Shown here one piece after another: positions 28,343 through 37,671 of a DNA stretch of 64,000 nt (positions are counted from its first letter, which is position 1; every line of letters begins with the position of its first letter). Source of the DNA: Methylobacter tundripaludum (GTDB taxonomy: Bacteria; Pseudomonadota; Gammaproteobacteria; Methylococcales; Methylomonadaceae); contig NZ_PTIY01000011.1 in the NCBI RefSeq assembly GCF_002934365.1, positions 110,958 to 174,957 of the forward strand, written 5' to 3'. The position numbers were made by a program, and so were the translations under genes. The notes below the pieces were generated by a model. That model did no database searches. It had not been told where the DNA came from and saw only the letters and a program-made list of their open reading frames with translations.

Positions 28343-31300
28343 TTATTTATCTTTCTGATTATCGGTTAACCACTTGTCTTCTTGTTCGACGGCTGCCGCT
28401 TTCTCTTTCTTTGCGGCTTTATGCCAAAGCCCGTTGCTGGAAAAACATTCCCAGCCCCATTTCAGCCAGTTGAGCAAAGACACCGCCAGCCAGAGCGACC
28501 AGGCCAGCATCAATAATCGATAGACTATCAGCGGCACCGAGACCAGCGTCGCTATCGGCAAAGTCGCAAGGCTTCTATCCTGATACCAGTTTAGGTTGAA
28601 CGCCGAGGACTGGTTGCCGGTGATCTGCATATCGGGCGAACCCAGCAAACCCTGCTCGACCGCTAAAAACAGCAGGCCCAGCGATACCACGGTTAAGCCG
28701 CCGATAACAACTTGCAGCGCGTTAAAATAGCGCAAGCCGGAAGCCTGTTGCGTCTTACGCCAGCCCAGCAGCATTAACCAAGCAATAACAACGCCTGTCG
28801 ATCCAAGGGGAATCTGGCTAAGCCCCACCAATAATAAAAACCATTGCCGGGCTTTTAATGGCGTCAGCGGGATTTTGCCGAGGCCCGGCGACAACATAAA
28901 AATAATAATCAGCACGCCCCAAAATAAAACCGCGGGCCCCAGCTTCGGTCCCATCGCAAATAATACCCAGCGGTCTTGGCCCAGGCCTATATTGATGTTT
29001 GTGTTGACGCTGGCCGCGCCTAAGTCTACCTGCGGCGTCGTCATGACGGTGCTTATGCCGGCAGCTTCCTTCCAGCTGACAGAGACCTGCTGTTTGCCGG
29101 GGTTAACCGGCACGGTAAGCTTTCGCCCATCTTGCCTGATCGGTTGGTTCTGCCCGTCAATAGCGACGTTTTGCAATACGGCTTGTTCCGGCAGGATCAG
29201 GGTATGCTGCGATCCTTGCGAGCTTCTTAAACTGATGTTTAGTTCGGCTTCCCGGCTGCGTTGTCCCGGTTTGATGCTTAACCGGCTGTTATCGATGGTC
29301 AGGGTCTGTCCTTCGACCGCTTCGGGCCTCGTTACTTGCAGGGTGATTTTTTCGCCCGGCCAGGGGCGCCATTCAGGCAACCATTGCCCGCCGTCATTCA
29401 GATGGATCATCGCGATGCCGGATGTTTCAACATGCCAGATCGGGCTTATATCCGCTTTCAGCACTTCTATCCATTGCTCGGTTTGAGTAGCGACAACATC
29501 GATTTTTTCCGATTTTTCCAGCGTGGCTTCCCATTGCAGCTCGGTTTGCTGGGCCGGGATATTCACCTCGATTTTGCCGTCCTTGACCCGAATACCGGCG
29601 CTGGTTACCGACTCGCCCGGCAGCAAGGGTACGGCCAAGACCACGGCGGAGTCTGCCGGGGAAACGCGAACGATCCGGGTGACAACCCGCCAATCGAGGC
29701 CCAGTTGCAAAGTGCGCTCAACCCTGACAAACGGCGGCAGCGCGCCCGGCTCCAGTTCGGCTGCGTTCTGCTGCTCGGCCCGGTTTATCCGGCTAAATTG
29801 CAGTTGATCGTCAACCTCGCCGTTTTCCTGTAGCCCGATGACTTGCCAGCCGGTATTTTGAATGCCGACCCAGTTCGGTTTTAACGGCAAGGGCAGGGTA
29901 AATTTGCTTAACAAAGGTGCAGTCCCGCTCAGTACAACCTGATGCTCGCCTGCGCCGAGGTTAATCCACAAGTCCTTGTTATCGCGGTAAAGCCCCGGCG
30001 CTGTTTTGCCGTCAACCAGGATTTGGTTGGGAAACCATTGTTCATATTCGGCGGGTAAAGGAACGGCCACGGACTGGTGGGCGTGAATTTGCAGCGAAAT
30101 CGCCAGTTCCTTGTCGGTGATGGTTACTTTCATCTGCGGAATTTGCGCGCAGCTTGACATACAGTCCGGCGGCACCGGTTTTTCCAGCAGTTTGTTTCTG
30201 AGTTCTTCCAGTACGGCTTTGTCCGGAATCTCGGCATACGCTTCGGGCGACGGCATGGACAGCAGAGGCAACAGCAAGAACCACAGCAGCAACGGTGTCG
30301 AAGATCGCAAGCTTTTAAAGCTGAGCTTTTCCGCAACGCCGAACATCAGCAAAGCCAGCACCGCGACCAGAATCACGCGGACGAAGTTCAGCAGCATGGT
30401 CAGTGTCGGAGTTAAATACCATAAATGCAGCTGTTGCCCGGCATCGACCGAACCGTTCCAGGATAGCCGCACCTTGTTCCATTGCCATTGCGGCAAGCCG
30501 GGGCCGGTCTGCACTTTGGCTTTAGGGTCGATGCGGTCAAAATCGACCGGCGAGGCCGGATAATAGGATGAATCGGACGGCATCGATTTTCTTAACACCT
30601 TTGCTTTCATCTCGCTGAGCGCTTCAGAGACGGGGGCCGGTGCGGTCATTTCGACGGTTGTTCCAACAATACCGCGATCTTGGAAGATGGGCATATTGAG
30701 CGATTGCCAGGGTCTTTCCAGTTGCGGATAAAGGCCGGTGCGCACCTGCTCCACCATAAAAGGCAAGCTCGTCATGATTAACGCCAGCCAGAAAGCAGTG
30801 CGATACCAGCTCATGAATTTTAAAAACCGGCCTTGCGGCAAGACCTTGATCAATGCCGTTGCGGCCAGAATATTCAGCCAGACGAAATGAGGTGAGCCCG
30901 GCTCATGCCAGATCAATACCAGCGTTATCAGGCTAAGGGCTCCCCAGTAAGGATTCCACAGCCTGGCTGTCGCCAGCGCTGCGATTAACACCAGGAACAG
31001 GTCCAGCAAGGTCCAACGGGAAATCCAGCTGTCGGGCACATTATCGACGCCGCCGGCCGCCAGCAAACGCCAGCCCGGCGGCAGATTCAGTTCGGCGTGG
31101 ACGGTGTGAAAGTCCTGCTCCCAACCCACGGCGCTGGTGGAACCGACAGCGCCGACGATACGGCTGTCGGCATCCAGCGTTATCGAGCCGGTTCTGACTT
31201 CCACGCCTTGCTTGCCGGATTTGTCCTGGGTAATAAACTGGTTGCCGCCGTTTAAGGTGACTTTTCCCAATTGCGTTTGCGGCAGGGTATTCAGCCGCCA

Positions 31301-32458
31301 GCCGCGGGTCATGTTGCCGGTAATCGTGTCATTGACGGTATAGCCTTCGCCGTCGAAATCCAGCCATAGCTTTCTGGATAGATTAAGTTGATTGGGTTCA
31401 GGCTCCGGGTCGCCGCGGCGTATGGTTTTAAAGCCCATAGCCTGTCCCTGGTTGATTTTATAGGCCGGGAGGTTTTTCCATTCGTCAGGCAAGTTGGTCA
31501 TGCTGGGATCGATCGCGCTGAGTTGTTCGATTTCAACGACGCGCAGTTGCGGGCGGGCATCGAATGACCAGATTTCTGATTCCGGCCATTGTAATTGCTC
31601 GTTCCCAAGCTCCGGCTTGGGAACGAGAGCGAGCGGCAGCGCATTCAGTTCTTGACTGTTTCTGGCTAGTATGTCGATTTGCCAGTGACCGGGGCGCAGC
31701 TGGATCAACAGCTGCCCGTCGGGTTCCAGTCGGGCGGGCAATGGGCTTTGTAAGCTCAGCGGGATAAAACCGTCTGGAACAGGTCGGGGCAATTTCACCT
31801 CGCGTTGCTCGCCGGAGACTTCCAGCACCAGACGGGTTAGAACCTCGGCGGGTACGTCATCGGTGATTTTTCGAAACACCTGAATATCGAGGTTGTTCTG
31901 GAGGTTTTCCGGTTTCTTCAGACCTATCTCGCTTTCCTTTAGCCACAGCTGCCCGTCTTTGATGGTTGGTGTCGGTATGGTCGCGCCGTTAATGCGCAGA
32001 TCAATCAGCCCGGTGTCGTCAGGGATCTTTAAGTTATCAGGAATGCCGGTCCACAAGAATTCGCCCTTGATTTGGTGCTGCAAGCCCGCAGTCAGCTTTA
32101 TCGAGGGGGTGCCGTCTTTATCCATGACCAGCGCGGTCTTGTTGTTAACCGTCACATTAAGCGGCCAGTGTGTTTTATCGCCCGGCAAGCTAATCCAGCT
32201 GTCCCGGTACACCGTCCAGATCATCGAAAAAACGCCTTTTCCGGTCGTTAAATCCAGCTGTGTTTGGGTAGGCCAGCTACAGCGTTTTTGCTCATAGCTG
32301 TTGTAGATAAAAGGGCAGGGAGGTTCAGGGCTGTCCTGCAATACCCAGGCTATCCAGGGTTTGAGCGGTTCCGGTACCTGTTCAGGGGTTAACGGCTTCG
32401 CCTGAGTGGCTGATACAAACAATACGGCGCTTAAGAATAGCCAGACGATACGACTCAT
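28343..32458 (-). CDS. Large (1371-residue) multi-domain membrane protein of unknown function
   Basis: Begins with a signal peptide (IVWLFLSAVLFVSATQA). Two large extracytoplasmic domains alternate with hydrophobic clusters near residues 485-575, 690-745 and 1180-1330. After the second cluster a segment IPDKAVLEELRNKLLEKP is followed by Cys residues (PPDCMSSCAQIP). The domain after residue about 775 resembles the one near residues 75-175 (compare VDGKTAPGLYRD with VNNKTALVMDKD), suggesting an internal duplication. AGGAG lies 7 nt before the ATG at 32458. I recognise it only as a conserved hypothetical type and assign no function. An in-frame repeat palindrome is inserted at 31598-31627. Confidence 0.8.
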   Translation of the reverse strand: MSRIVWLFLSAVLFVSATQAKPLTPEQVPEPLKPWIAWVLQDSPEPPCPFIYNSYEQKRCSWPTQTQLDLTTGKGVFSMIWTVYRDSWISLPGDKTHWPLNVTVNNKTALVMDKDGTPSIKLTAGLQHQIKGEFLWTGIPDNLKIPDDTGLIDLRINGATIPTPTIKDGQLWLKESEIGLKKPENLQNNLDIQVFRKITDDVPAEVLTRLVLEVSGEQREVKLPRPVPDGFIPLSLQSPLPARLEPDGQLLIQLRPGHWQIDILARNSQELNALPLALVPKPELGNEQLQWPESEIWSFDARPQLRVVEIEQLSAIDPSMTNLPDEWKNLPAYKINQGQAMGFKTIRRGDPEPEPNQLNLSRKLWLDFDGEGYTVNDTITGNMTRGWRLNTLPQTQLGKVTLNGGNQFITQDKSGKQGVEVRTGSITLDADSRIVGAVGSTSAVGWEQDFHTVHAELNLPPGWRLLAAGGVDNVPDSWISRWTLLDLFLVLIAALATARLWNPYWGALSLITLVLIWHEPGSPHFVWLNILAATALIKVLPQGRFLKFMSWYRTAFWLALIMTSLPFMVEQVRTGLYPQLERPWQSLNMPIFQDRGIVGTTVEMTAPAPVSEALSEMKAKVLRKSMPSDSSYYPASPVDFDRIDPKAKVQTGPGLPQWQWNKVRLSWNGSVDAGQQLHLWYLTPTLTMLLNFVRVILVAVLALLMFGVAEKLSFKSLRSSTPLLLWFLLLPLLSMPSPEAYAEIPDKAVLEELRNKLLEKPVPPDCMSSCAQIPQMKVTITDKELAISLQIHAHQSVAVPLPAEYEQWFPNQILVDGKTAPGLYRDNKDLWINLGAGEHQVVLSGTAPLLSKFTLPLPLKPNWVGIQNTGWQVIGLQENGEVDDQLQFSRINRAEQQNAAELEPGALPPFVRVERTLQLGLDWRVVTRIVRVSPADSAVVLAVPLLPGESVTSAGIRVKDGKIEVNIPAQQTELQWEATLEKSEKIDVVATQTEQWIEVLKADISPIWHVETSGIAMIHLNDGGQWLPEWRPWPGEKITLQVTRPEAVEGQTLTIDNSRLSIKPGQRSREAELNISLRSSQGSQHTLILPEQAVLQNVAIDGQNQPIRQDGRKLTVPVNPGKQQVSVSWKEAAGISTVMTTPQVDLGAASVNTNINIGLGQDRWVLFAMGPKLGPAVLFWGVLIIIFMLSPGLGKIPLTPLKARQWFLLLVGLSQIPLGSTGVVIAWLMLLGWRKTQQASGLRYFNALQVVIGGLTVVSLGLLFLAVEQGLLGSPDMQITGNQSSAFNLNWYQDRSLATLPIATLVSVPLIVYRLLMLAWSLWLAVSLLNWLKWGWECFSSNGLWHKAAKKEKAAAVEQEDKWLTDNQKDK
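31598..31627. repeat. Family E palindrome inserted in frame inside a gene
   Basis: CTCGTTCCCAAGC (31598-31610), 4 nt loop, GCTTGGGAACGAG (31615-31627): a perfect 13 bp stem. It encodes part of LALVPKPELGNEQ without breaking the frame. Related GTTCCCA palindromes occur at 60049-60376. Confidence 0.9.
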
Positions 32459-32477
32459 GATGCACTCCTGATTGATT

Positions 32478-32534
32478 AACCGCGAAGACACGAAGGGCAC
32501 GAAGTTTATTCTTCGTATCCTTCGTGGTTTTTAT
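32478..32534. repeat. Family A palindrome upstream of the 1371-residue gene
   Basis: TTAACCGCGAAGACACGAAG and the mirrored TTCTTCGTATCCTTCGTGGT. It lies immediately before the ribosome-binding site of the large gene, so it is probably transcribed in its leader. Confidence 0.8.
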
Positions 32535-32600
32535 GCTTTCAGTTGATGTGTTATTGTCTTAATTATGTGTCGGTATCTATGACGTTGGTGCGTAGGTGTA

Positions 32601-33191
32601 TCACCTTTCCAAAAAATTCCTCAACATATCATGCCCATGCTCGGTCAGAATCGACTCGGGATGAAATTGCACGCCTTCAATATCCAGCTCTTTATGCCTT
32701 ACGCCCATGATTTCATCCAGTTCGCCCGCCGCATCCTGCGTCCAGGCGGTTATTTCCAGGCAATCGGGCAGGGTCGCCTGTTCGATGACCAACGAATGAT
32801 AACGGGTGGCGGTAAACGGGTTGTTAAGCCCTTTGAATACGCCTTGATCCTTATGAAAAATAAGCGAGGTTTTACCGTGCATGATGCTTTTGGCGTGGAC
32901 GATATTGCCGCCGAATGCATAGCCGATGCTTTGATGCCCGAGACAAACGCCCAGAATAGGAAGTTTGCCTGCAAGTTTTAAAATGGCTTCAACCGATATG
33001 CCCGCTTCTTTGGGCGTGCAGGGGCCGGGGGAAATCACCAGTTTATCGGGCGCGAGCTTTTCGATGTCTGCTACGGTCACCTGATCGTTACGCACCACGG
33101 TCACATCGGCGCCTAACTCGCCGAAATATTGCACCAGGTTGTAGGTGAATGAGTCATAGTTATCGACCATGACGACTTTGACGGCGCTCAT
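32601..33191 (-). CDS. trpG: Anthranilate synthase component II (glutamine amidotransferase)
   Basis: 196 residues, class I glutamine amidotransferase supplying ammonia to TrpE. Catalytic Cys in [15 protein letters not shown] and the His-Glu pair in [11 protein letters not shown] are intact, and N-terminal [19 protein letters not shown] is typical. Its ATG overlaps the trpE stop (ATGA), so the two subunits are made together. PabA function for folate synthesis may be shared, as in many bacteria with a single amphibolic subunit. Confidence 0.94.
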   Translation of the reverse strand: MSAVKVVMVDNYDSFTYNLVQYFGELGADVTVVRNDQVTVADIEKLAPDKLVISPGPCTPKEAGISVEAILKLAGKLPILGVCLGHQSIGYAFGGNIVHAKSIMHGKTSLIFHKDQGVFKGLNNPFTATRYHSLVIEQATLPDCLEITAWTQDAAGELDEIMGVRHKELDIEGVQFHPESILTEHGHDMLRNFLER

Positions 33192-34675
33192 GACTGCTCC
33201 CCTTCCAAACCCGCTTCGGCCATACTCACGGCGCGGAAAATTGCGCGGCCTTTATTCATGGTCTCATCCCATTCGTTTCTGGGCACCGAATCGTAAACGA
33301 TGCCGGCACCGGCTTGTATATGTAACATGTTGTTTTTGATCACGGCGGTTCTGATCGCAATGGCGGTATCGAGGTTGCCGGACCAGGCTATGTAGCCGAC
33401 TGCGCCGGCATAAACGCCGCGCTTGACCGGTTCCAGCTCGTCGATAATTTCCATTGCGCGTATTTTCGGCGCGCCGCTGACGGTACCGGCGGGGAAAGTC
33501 GCGGCCAGCACGTCGAACGCGTTGTCGCCCTGCTGCAACTGTCCGGTGACGTTGGAGACGATATGCATCACATGCGAATAGCGTTCGACGATCATTTTGT
33601 CGGTCAACTGCACGGTGCCGATTTCCGCGACCCGGCCCACATCGTTGCGGCCCAGGTCGATCAGCATTAAATGCTCGGCCAGTTCCTTGGGGTCGGCCAG
33701 CAGGTCTTGTTCCAGCTCAAGATCCTGCTCCGGCGTTTCGCCGCGACGGCGGGTACCGGCAATCGGGCGCACCGTGACCATGTTGTCTTCCAGCCTGACC
33801 AAAATTTCCGGCGACGAACCGACGATATGGAAATCGTCCAGGTTCAGGTAAAACATGTACGGCGAAGGGTTCAAACAGCGCAAAGCCCGGTATAAGTTAA
33901 GCGGCGAAGCACTGTAAGGGATCGACATGCGTTGCGACAGCACCACCTGCATGATGTCGCCGTCGGTGATGTATTCCTTGGCTTTCAGTACCGCATCTTC
34001 AAAGCCTTGCTGGGTAAAGCCCGAGATGAAATCGGACTCTTCGACTTTGTTGCGCGTGTGATTCTTTACCGGCTTGGCTTGCAGTTCGCGCAGTTTGGCG
34101 GCCAAATCATCGACCCGCGCAACGGCTCGGTTATAAGCATCGTCTTGTTCAGGATCGGCGTGAGTTAGCAGCAGCATTTTGCCGGACAGGTTGTCGAACA
34201 CCAGCATTTCTTCGGACACCATCAGCAGGATGTCGGGATTGCCCAGCGGGTCGGGCTTGCCGGTGCTGCGCAGCTTCGGTTCGATATAGCCGATGGTTTC
34301 ATAGCCGAAATAGCCGACCAGTCCGCCGTTAAAACGGGGCAGCGTGTCGATGTCGGGAACGTTGTAGCGTTCCTTGAACTGCTCGATCCAGATCAGCGGG
34401 TTGTCGTGCGTGATCGATTCCAGCAGTTCGCCGTTTTGTTCCAGGCGGATTTGATTGCCGGTGATTTTGACGATGGTCTTGCAGGGCAGTCCGATAATCG
34501 AATAACGGCCCCATTGCTCGCCGCCATGCACCGATTCAAATAAATAGGAATAAGCGCCGTCGGCCAGTTTCAGGTAGGCGCTCAAGGGCGTATCCAAGTC
34601 GGCCAGCACTTCGCGGCAAACCGGGATGCGGTTGTAGCCCTGAAGGGCATAGTGATTGAATTGTTCAGGAGTCAT
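33188..34675 (-). CDS. trpE: Anthranilate synthase component I
   Basis: 495 residues; converts chorismate and ammonia to anthranilate. Chorismate-binding motifs are present: [23 protein letters not shown] and [20 protein letters not shown]. It is first in the trpEG pair. No leader peptide with tandem Trp codons is visible upstream, so attenuation of the E. coli kind is not evident. The gene upstream on the same strand is a broken vapB. Confidence 0.96.
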   Translation of the reverse strand: MTPEQFNHYALQGYNRIPVCREVLADLDTPLSAYLKLADGAYSYLFESVHGGEQWGRYSIIGLPCKTIVKITGNQIRLEQNGELLESITHDNPLIWIEQFKERYNVPDIDTLPRFNGGLVGYFGYETIGYIEPKLRSTGKPDPLGNPDILLMVSEEMLVFDNLSGKMLLLTHADPEQDDAYNRAVARVDDLAAKLRELQAKPVKNHTRNKVEESDFISGFTQQGFEDAVLKAKEYITDGDIMQVVLSQRMSIPYSASPLNLYRALRCLNPSPYMFYLNLDDFHIVGSSPEILVRLEDNMVTVRPIAGTRRRGETPEQDLELEQDLLADPKELAEHLMLIDLGRNDVGRVAEIGTVQLTDKMIVERYSHVMHIVSNVTGQLQQGDNAFDVLAATFPAGTVSGAPKIRAMEIIDELEPVKRGVYAGAVGYIAWSGNLDTAIAIRTAVIKNNMLHIQAGAGIVYDSVPRNEWDETMNKGRAIFRAVSMAEAGLEGEQS

Positions 34676-34716
34676 TTGTTATTCAGCTATATAGAGTTCG
34701 GCAAGTGAGGCCGCTT

Positions 34717-34937
34717 TTAAAATACAGAACTATCATCAGGATGTGTATTGCGCTTTCTAAGCGAATCAAGGTCAAAATTGAGGTTTACCTTACCTTTATA
34801 AAATTTTAGTTCTGCAACTTTATTTTTATTAATTAACTCTTGTAACGCCAATGCAATAACTTTAGTTTTTGTTTTAATGTTAATAAATTGCATGGCTTCT
34901 TGTGTAGCTCTTCGATTGGATAAAGCGTTGTTTTCAT
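34717..34937 (-). pseudogene. Frameshifted VapB-type antitoxin remnant, no toxin gene
   Basis: From the ATG at 34937 the frame reads MKTTLYPIEELHKK, the usual VapB start. The remainder is found in another frame after one lost base: QEAMQFINIKTKTKVIALAL then QELINKNKVAELKFYKGKVN and LNFDLDSLRKRN, ending at TAA 34717. These are the ribbon-helix-helix and toxin-neutralising blocks of VapB. No PIN-domain vapC follows; the next gene is trpE. The DNA is more AT-rich than its surroundings. Confidence 0.7.
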
Positions 34938-34979
34938 TTTTGTAGCTCTTTTGTTAGCCATTTTTAACATTAAAGAATG

Positions 34980-35024
34980 AATGCGCAGGGTGGATTCGCC
35001 GTTAGGCAATCCACCCTGCGCATT
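34980..35024 (-). terminator. Strong hairpin after rpe
   Basis: A perfect 17 bp stem (AATGCGCAGGGTGGATT mirrored) with an 11 nt loop CGCCGTTAGGC, 8 nt downstream of the rpe stop. The run after it is only moderately T-rich. The sequence resembles a dispersed repeat doubling as terminator. Confidence 0.75.
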
Positions 35025-35032
35025 GTTGGTCT

Positions 35033-35704
35033 TTAGCCTGCTTTAGCCAATTCAGCGCGCATGTCATCGATCACTTTTTTGTAGTCAGGCTGGCTGAAAA
35101 TCGCCGAACCTGCCACGAAAGTATCGGCACCGGCTTCTTTAATCGCACGGATGTTGTCGGTTTTAACGCCGCCGTCGATTTCCAGGCGAATATCGAAGCC
35201 GCTGTCGTCGATTCTTTTTCTGACTTGACGCAACTTATCCAGCGCTGAAGGGATGAATGACTGGCCGCCGAAACCGGGGTTAACAGACATCAGCAAAATC
35301 ATGTCCAGTTTATCCATCACGTAATCCAGATGATGCAGCGGCGTACCTGGGTTGAATACCAGTCCGGCCTTGCAGCCGCAATCTTTAATCAATTGCAGGG
35401 TGCGGTCGATATGCACGGAGGCTTCGGGGTGGAACGTGATAATGCTGGCGCCGGCCTTGGCGAAGTCGGGAATAATGCGGTCGACAGGCTCAACCATCAA
35501 ATGCACGTCAATCGGCGCGGTTACGCCGTGTTTTCTCAGCGCTTCGCAAACCAACGGCCCGATGGTCAGGTTAGGTACGAAATGGTTGTCCATCACATCG
35601 AAATGCACAATATCCGCGCCCGCTTTTAAAACATTGTCGACATCTTCGCCCAGTTTGGCGAAATTGGCTGACAGGATGGATGGAGCAATCCAGTTTTCGT
35701 TCAT
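35033..35704 (-). CDS. rpe: Ribulose-phosphate 3-epimerase
   Basis: 223-residue TIM-barrel enzyme interconverting ribulose 5-phosphate and xylulose 5-phosphate. Signatures include [59 protein letters not shown] and [12 protein letters not shown]; metal ligands His and Asp are intact. GAGGATC lies before the ATG. It works in the pentose phosphate pathway and, in a methanotroph, also in the ribulose monophosphate cycle regeneration arm. Confidence 0.96.
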   Translation of the reverse strand: MNENWIAPSILSANFAKLGEDVDNVLKAGADIVHFDVMDNHFVPNLTIGPLVCEALRKHGVTAPIDVHLMVEPVDRIIPDFAKAGASIITFHPEASVHIDRTLQLIKDCGCKAGLVFNPGTPLHHLDYVMDKLDMILLMSVNPGFGGQSFIPSALDKLRQVRKRIDDSGFDIRLEIDGGVKTDNIRAIKEAGADTFVAGSAIFSQPDYKKVIDDMRAELAKAG

Positions 35705-35808
35705 CTTCTGATCCTCTGCGTTAAAAAATTATTAATTATATCTTTTTTTTGCACAAACTCTTACGTTTACAATAGCGGCATTTAAAATTGTACGGATAAG
35801 CTTAACTT

Positions 35809-36681
35809 ATGAAATTGGTAACCTTTACTCATAATCACGAAACCCGTGTAGGCGCTGTCGTTGAAGGCTTTGTCGTTGACGGCAAAAATAATACTAAAAT
35901 CCCGGCAACGATGCTTGAATTTCTAAGCTCAGGCGCAGACGCGCTGGATGCGATGCGGCAGCAGATCGACAGCGGCTTGGGCCGTATCGCGCTGGAGCAG
36001 GTCAAGCTGCATGCGCCGGTGCCAAGGCCGGGCAAGTATTTAGGCGTTAGCCTGAATTATGCCGACCATATCGACGAAACCGGCCTGGATAAGCCGGAAT
36101 ACCCCAGCTTTTTCACCAAGCAAAGCACCTGCGTGATCGGGCCCGGCGATGCGATACACCGGCCCAAAGTCTCCGATAAGCTGGATTATGAGGGCGAGCT
36201 GGCGTTTGTGATCGGCACCCGCTGCCGCCATGTGCCGGTCGATAAGGCGCATCAAGTCATTGCCGGCTTCACCATCGCCAACGATGTTTCGGTGCGCGAC
36301 TGGCAGTTTCGTTCGCCGACCTTTACCTTGGGCAAATCGTTCGATACCCACGGCCCGCTAGGTCCGTGGATAGTGACCGGCGATGAAATTACCGACCCGC
36401 ATAACCTGAATCTAAAAACCTGGATAGACGGCGAACTGCGGCAAAACTCCAATACCCGGAACATGATTTTCAACTGCTATGAAATGGTCGCTTATTTGTC
36501 GCAAGCGATGACACTGGAGCCGGGCGATGTGATCGCCACAGGCACGCCGGCCGGGGTTGGCGTAAAAATGAAGCCGCGCGGCTATATGCTGCCGGGGCAA
36601 ACCGCCCGGATTGAAATTGAGGGTATCGGGACGCTGGTCAATCCGGTTATTGAGGAGCCGGATGATTTAGGGAAGCGCTGA
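35809..36681 (+). CDS. Fumarylacetoacetate hydrolase (FAH) family protein
   Basis: 290 residues with the FAH beta-roll. Metal-binding acidic residues are seen in DYEGELAFVIG and FTIANDVSVRDWQ; the end block GDVIATGTPAGVG is diagnostic. Members act as ureidoglycolate lyases, oxaloacetate tautomerases or decarboxylases, or acylpyruvases; the substrate cannot be read here. The last codons and the TGA stop lie in the terminal repeat of a family C element (36671-36780), so the C-terminus GKR was probably created by that insertion. Confidence 0.9.
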   Translation: MKLVTFTHNHETRVGAVVEGFVVDGKNNTKIPATMLEFLSSGADALDAMRQQIDSGLGRIALEQVKLHAPVPRPGKYLGVSLNYADHIDETGLDKPEYPSFFTKQSTCVIGPGDAIHRPKVSDKLDYEGELAFVIGTRCRHVPVDKAHQVIAGFTIANDVSVRDWQFRSPTFTLGKSFDTHGPLGPWIVTGDEITDPHNLNLKTWIDGELRQNSNTRNMIFNCYEMVAYLSQAMTLEPGDVIATGTPAGVGVKMKPRGYMLPGQTARIEIEGIGTLVNPVIEEPDDLGKR

Positions 36682-36780
36682 TTAAGTCCTTCGGCAGGCT
36701 CAGGACGAACGGTAAATTGTTGATTCCGTTCGTGGTGAGCTTGTCGAACCATGAGCGGAATCGATTTGTTCAGCGCTTCC
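36671..36780. repeat. Dispersed repeat family C, 110 bp, second full copy
   Basis: GGAAGCGCTGATT at the left and TGTTCAGCGCTTCC at the right. Equal in length and closely similar to the reverse complement of 4875-4984. It overlaps the end of the FAH-family gene. Confidence 0.88.
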
Positions 36781-36918
36781 TTAGGTTGATGTTAGCCAAG
36801 CCGCCATGCGGAAGGAGCTAATCCCCGCAGCATGACGACTTTGAAGCAAAATTGCGGATGACGATGATCGTATTGTTGTTTTGGAAACTTAGGGAGATCG
36901 ATTATTCGTGGTTTATTT

Positions 36919-37482
36919 TTAAAAGTTGCAGTCTGCCGACGGTTTGAGTCCTTCCTGGTCGATAGACAATTCGGCCTTTCCTTCCGGGTAAGTGATGACC
37001 CAAATACTGTCGAAATCCTGACCTTGCCAGGAAGGCGGATTTTTTACCCCCAGCTGCTCGGCAATATGCGGAATCGCCTTGTGTTCCCAGACCATCAGAA
37101 CCGTACCGGTTTTTTCCAGTACATTTTTGGCGACTTTTGAATAATCGTCTTCCTCGTATTTGCTGTCGACCGTCAGATTATACTTAATGGCGAATGGGCT
37201 AACCGTCTGGAACATTCTGGCGTGTTTGGTCGCTTTGCCCAGCCCCAGCGTAGGGACATAAGTATAATCGGGGATGTTGAATTTTTGGTACAGAACCGCC
37301 GGGAGTTGCAGGGCGCGATTCTCGCCCTGGCATGACAGATTGTCGCCGGGATCGGGCTTTTCACCATGCCGGATTATAACGACCTTAAGGTTGTTGTCGG
37401 GCTCAGCTTGAGCGATGCAGGAAAAGGACAGGGCGGATACGGCGATTCCAGCCAGGACGGCTAGCAGAATAGTTTTTTTCAT
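36919..37482 (-). CDS. Secreted histidine phosphatase family protein
   Basis: 187 residues with a signal peptide (LLAVLAGIAVSALSFSCIAQA). The phosphatase start motif VVIIRHGEKPDPGDNLSCQG gives the catalytic His, and LMVWEHKAIPHIA supplies the second His. Central Lys/His-rich GKATKHARMFQT follows. Family members are phosphoglycerate mutase-like phosphatases acting in the periplasm on unknown phosphoesters. Monocistronic. Confidence 0.85.
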   Translation of the reverse strand: MKKTILLAVLAGIAVSALSFSCIAQAEPDNNLKVVIIRHGEKPDPGDNLSCQGENRALQLPAVLYQKFNIPDYTYVPTLGLGKATKHARMFQTVSPFAIKYNLTVDSKYEEDDYSKVAKNVLEKTGTVLMVWEHKAIPHIAEQLGVKNPPSWQGQDFDSIWVITYPEGKAELSIDQEGLKPSADCNF

Positions 37483-37671
37483 CGGTTTACTCCTCTTTGT
37501 TTAGGGCGGCTTGTAGGTCATTGGTGCGTGAATTCGGCAGGAGTGCAGGCCTGCGCCTGCCTGTGCAAGCAAAGCTTGCGTCCCTGACTATAAGCTCTGC
37601 TGCCAAACGCGTCCATAACGTTCTTGGGAGGTCTGCCGCACTAAAACATTTCGAACCGGGCAACATGCCCC

